This document shows, one piece after another, positions 8,926 to 11,186 of a stretch of DNA of 11,186 nucleotides. Position 1 is the first letter of the stretch. Each line of letters starts with the position of its first letter. The position numbers and the translations under genes were made by a program. The DNA comes from Stephanodiscus triporus (taxonomy: Eukaryota > Bacillariophyta > Thalassiosirophyceae > Thalassiosirales > Thalassiosiraceae): assembly GCA_036939755.1 (NCBI GenBank), contig JALLAZ010000937.1, positions 1 to 11,186 on the forward strand, in the 5' to 3' direction. The notes under the pieces were generated by a model. The model was not told the DNA's origin, searched no databases, and saw only the letters and a program-made list of their open reading frames with translations.

Positions 8926-8942
8926 CCTACCATACCATACGA
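8905..8942 (+). repeat. 12-bp direct repeat CATACCATACGA, two copies
   Basis: CATACCATACGA occurs at 8905-8916 and again at 8931-8942, offset by 26 bases. The first copy overlaps the right arm of the palindrome, and the second overlaps the CCTACCATACC motif. Together they make a cluster of CCATAC elements close to the start of the gene at 9000. Confidence 0.65.
8926..8936 (+). promoter_or_regulatory. CCTACCATACC motif ahead of the gene at 9000
   Basis: This is the plus-strand copy of the 11-mer that precedes the kinase gene at 8569-8579. It ends 63 bases before the ATG at 9000. Same-sense placement before both divergent genes suggests a shared control element, although the region is rich in CCATAC and one copy could be part of that local repetition. 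Confidence 0.4.
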
Positions 8943-8999
8943 CCAACCCACAACGGCGGGGTGAACATTGCTGAAGATTGCTGACCACCCACCGTGAAG

Positions 9000-10190
9000 A
9001 TGACAGCAACAGAACAGAACAAATACAGAAAAAAGAACTCATTTGTAGTGATAGCTTTCGCGTTATCTCTAGGTATTTCGCCGACGCGCGGATTCCAGGC
9101 AGCGCTGCCACCATCGCCGGCGACGGATGAAATTAAGGCTGGGTTGATCAAATGTGCAGGAAACCGCCATCACTACACGTCCGCACGGCGACATCACAAA
9201 ACCCCATCCGAGTTATCATTGGAAAATAAAGACGATGAAAGTCGTGAGACTATTGATCCAGTCACTAAGGCTGAAATACGCAAGATTGCCAATCACATAG
9301 CGACACAAACGCTCGAATCCTTACTCTCGCCGTCCGAAGCCAGGGCAATCACCAACGAACTCCTATTCGATAACGAATCTAAATCCTCCGTATTCAACGA
9401 TGCATCCTACCAGCAGTACGTGAAATATTCGAAGAAGGTGGAAGCGCGCCTTCGCGAGGAGGATCAACGTACTCCCGCGGAACTATTAGGTAGAGATCTA
9501 ACCGATCGCATCCTTTCTTCTATTCGGGGCGATGCCCCCAGCAGTAAAAACGGGAGGGGCAGAAGCATCAACTATGATCCTCAAACAGTACGAACATTTC
9601 TAGAAAGTGATGCGATCAACTCGCTATTTACACAGCTGCTTTACGATGCAATCTTTGAGTTCACGACCAAGTTCGACATCCTGGGGAATGCAATTTCCAA
9701 TCTACCGCTGCTGGGGCCCGTGAGGAATCAAGTTCTCAAGGAATCTAAGCGCAACATGGACCGTACGCTTGGGCCACTGCTTCAGATGTTTTTAAGTGGG
9801 TACACTCGTGTGGCAATCAGACAGGCGGTAGATTTCGTAGTGAGCGAGGAGAATGCACCAGCTTTCGGAAAGGCAAATGCGAGGCTAGTGAGCTATTTGC
9901 TCGAAAAGAGAACTGTAGCTGATTGGTTACCCGAAGAGAGCGTATTGGCAGAGTGGAGGGAAGAGATTTGGTCCTATCTGGTTGGGTTAGAAGATGGAGC
10001 TGAAAATGGGGTCAAGGATGACCAGAAGAAGATAGTCGAGCAGAGCATAGAGTGGTTGTATGACTTGGTAGGAGACAAGTGCATCGAGGATGTGGGGTTG
10101 AATGTTGATAATATCTTAAATGCCTCGCCTACATTTGAAAAGAGCTTGGGAAAGTTTTGGCAACGCTGCCAGGATGCTTCTGAATCTTAA
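9000..10190 (+). CDS. Putative plastid-targeted protein of unknown function
   Basis: This 396-residue protein is encoded in a single exon. The ATG at 9000 is chosen because a TGA at 8982 closes the frame upstream and the only earlier start-like codon is a GTG at 8994. The N-terminus has a basic stretch (YRKK, 9-12), a hydrophobic core (FVVIAFALSLGI, 15-26) and a predicted cleavage PTRG|FQAA with Phe32 at +1. This is followed by a His/Arg/Ser-rich, transit-like stretch to about 75. That arrangement resembles the ASAFAP-type presequence that sends diatom proteins into the complex plastid. The mature part is mainly helical; its best-defined block is about 200-311, with ILGNAISNLPLLGPVRNQVL, MDRTLGPLLQMFLSGYTRVA, RQAVDFVV and VADWLPEE. 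I see no catalytic motif, cofactor site or clear membrane span and do not recognise the family. The acidic, Trp-containing C-terminus ends in CQDASES. Targeting is inferred from sequence pattern only. Confidence 0.85.
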   Translation: MTATEQNKYRKKNSFVVIAFALSLGISPTRGFQAALPPSPATDEIKAGLIKCAGNRHHYTSARRHHKTPSELSLENKDDESRETIDPVTKAEIRKIANHIATQTLESLLSPSEARAITNELLFDNESKSSVFNDASYQQYVKYSKKVEARLREEDQRTPAELLGRDLTDRILSSIRGDAPSSKNGRGRSINYDPQTVRTFLESDAINSLFTQLLYDAIFEFTTKFDILGNAISNLPLLGPVRNQVLKESKRNMDRTLGPLLQMFLSGYTRVAIRQAVDFVVSEENAPAFGKANARLVSYLLEKRTVADWLPEESVLAEWREEIWSYLVGLEDGAENGVKDDQKKIVEQSIEWLYDLVGDKCIEDVGLNVDNILNASPTFEKSLGKFWQRCQDASES

Positions 10191-10204
10191 TGAATGGTCA
10201 TTAT

Positions 10205-10223
10205 TTTTCCACCTAATGGAAAA
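10205..10223 (+). other. 3' UTR stem-loop after the gene at 9000
   Basis: TTTTCCA pairs with TGGAAAA around a 5-base loop, starting 15 bases after the stop codon. The stem is perfect but AT-rich. It lacks the GC-rich stem of the histone 3' hairpin. It may be a minor RNA structure or chance. Confidence 0.3.
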
Positions 10224-10280
10224 CATGATAAAATTTTACCTACAACATACTATCTTCGGCATTGCCTATCACTATCATTG

Positions 10281-10286
10281 AATAAA
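10281..10286 (+). terminator. Probable poly(A) signal AATAAA
   Basis: AATAAA lies 91 bases after the stop codon of the gene at 9000, in AT-rich sequence, a typical distance for a short 3' UTR. A second AATAAA at 10337-10342 could serve as an alternative. Confidence 0.45.
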
Positions 10287-10825
10287 TAATATTATAATCT
10301 CTACAGTATTTGAAAGCCATGTTTAAGTCAGTAGAAAATAAATGAATAACCTCAGATTAAAATTCCATGTTTTGAGATGATTTCTGGCTCTGTATCATTT
10401 GATTTACAAGATAATAATTCAATGCTCTCAAACACATGCAACATATCTAAGCTTGCTCAAGCCATGATTGCTTTTTAAGGCAATATATTTCACCCTTGTT
10501 GTAAATAACCACTCAATCAATGATGGCTTCTTCCCACTCATGAGCAGTTTTCCCAGGTAATAATGTGGAATATGCAACAATACTTCCTTGCTTCATTCTC
10601 ATGATGATGATCAACCTGGAATTGTGATGGGAAGGGAGCGGGAACAGCATACACACTAGGATGACAACCTGATGCTGACAGTATGAGTTTAATGGGTATT
10701 TGGTGTGGCCCAAAAATGACAATGAAATAGAGAAAACCATCATTAATTGTAAATCAATCATAAATCAGTAGGTCCATACTAGACCACCCCGGCAGAGTGC
10801 ATAGTCATTTAGAGAATCATCCTTC

Positions 10826-10841
10826 CAGTCAGTCAGTCAGT
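10826..10841. repeat. (CAGT)4 microsatellite
   Basis: Four perfect tandem copies of CAGT lie in the non-coding flank. The repeat is short and without evident function; it could vary between strains. Confidence 0.85.
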
Positions 10842-11186
10842 TTGAGTTTGATATATGACACCACACCTGGTCAGAAACATGGGCTTTTCCTCGCTGTGGA
10901 AAAACTCATTGCGCCTTAAATTGTAACGCATAGTTTCTCTGTCATCTAGAAGATATTTACTGTGCAAACACAGAGCTAATAAGCAGTACTAAAGAAACAG
11001 GTAACCTTCAAGTTTGCATCAAAATGGTGGGTTTATACCTGGTTCCTCATTAAACTAAGTGGTGTCTGTACAAAAAAGGTAAGACTCCCAAAGTTCTGGT
11101 TTACTTGCCAGTTCCTGCCATAAAGGCACGAATGCTTCTTGTGAAAGACTCACAACAGAAGGATGCAGGCAAAGTGCAGTTTGTCT

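Larger units (their letters stand above)
8537..8999. promoter_or_regulatory. Divergent promoter region between the kinase and the putative plastid protein gene
   Basis: The two start codons (8536 minus, 9000 plus) are 463 bases apart, so both promoters and both 5' UTRs must fit here. I see no clear TATA box. The right half (8854-8942) is rich in GTACAT and CCATAC elements, with inverted and direct repeats listed separately. The left half has no gene: an apparent plus-strand frame beginning near 8600 starts with TTG rather than ATG and its peptide is not convincing. Confidence 0.7.
10191..11186. other. AT-rich downstream flank, no convincing gene
   Basis: These 996 bases are visibly more AT-rich than the rest of the window. 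The first 150 or so are likely the 3' UTR and poly(A) region of the gene ending at 10190. A minus-strand frame at 10761-10513 (82 codons) is hydrophobic and His/Met-rich and has no recognisable domain. From about 11050 to the right edge both strands are open, so a neighbouring gene may begin or end here. No terminal inverted repeats or RNA genes were found. Confidence 0.5.

Noticed and set aside
8600..8974. Plus-strand frame of about 124 codons in the divergent promoter
   Set aside because: It begins with TTG, shows no domain, and runs through the palindromic promoter repeats. It is more likely promoter or 5' UTR sequence.
10513..10761. Minus-strand 82-codon frame in the AT-rich flank
   Set aside because: It is hydrophobic with Met/His runs and has no homology I recognise. 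A faint resemblance of a nearby frame (PHQIPIKLILSASG) to the core of piggyBac-type transposases was considered, but it needs frameshifts and the catalytic residues cannot be located.

Overview
This looks like nuclear DNA of a photosynthetic stramenopile, most probably a diatom. The evidence is: large eukaryotic ORFs with Kozak-like ATG contexts; a short (84 nt) GT-AG intron; a plant/algal-type DYRK kinase; and a protein whose N-terminus looks like the two-part presequence of a secondary plastid (signal peptide with Phe at the predicted cleavage site). There is no bacterial operon structure and no rRNA, tRNA or CRISPR that I can see.

Layout. (1) 1-243: upstream region of gene 1, with three small perfect stem-loops in the first 71 bases. 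(2) 244-3159, plus strand: a 971-residue protein with an acidic N-terminus, a small globular segment, an AIR9-like (A9) Ig-type domain, a PH-like segment and about 330 residues of coiled coil, probably cytoskeletal. (3) 3160-3826: convergent intergenic stretch, pyrimidine-rich on the plus strand, with a few protein-like but unproven open frames on the minus strand. (4) 3827-8536, minus strand: a 1541-residue DYRK-family kinase of the plant-type (DYRKP) subgroup. Its last 50 residues are on a second exon behind an 84-nt intron, and about 1180 residues of mostly low-complexity sequence precede the kinase domain. (5) 8537-8999: a compact divergent promoter region. It has a 22-bp perfect palindrome inside a longer inverted repeat, and an 11-bp motif that occurs once ahead of each gene in the same orientation relative to that gene. 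(6) 9000-10190, plus strand: a 396-residue protein of unknown function, predicted to go to the plastid. (7) 10191-11186: AT-rich flank with poly(A)-like signals and no convincing gene, except open frames running off the right edge.

How they may relate: the kinase and the putative plastid protein share one 463-bp intergenic region and a repeated motif, so co-regulation is a reasonable hypothesis. DYRKP kinases in green algae affect storage of starch and oil, which makes a plastid-targeted neighbour interesting, but any functional link here is inference. Gene 1 only converges on the kinase gene and has no evident link to it.
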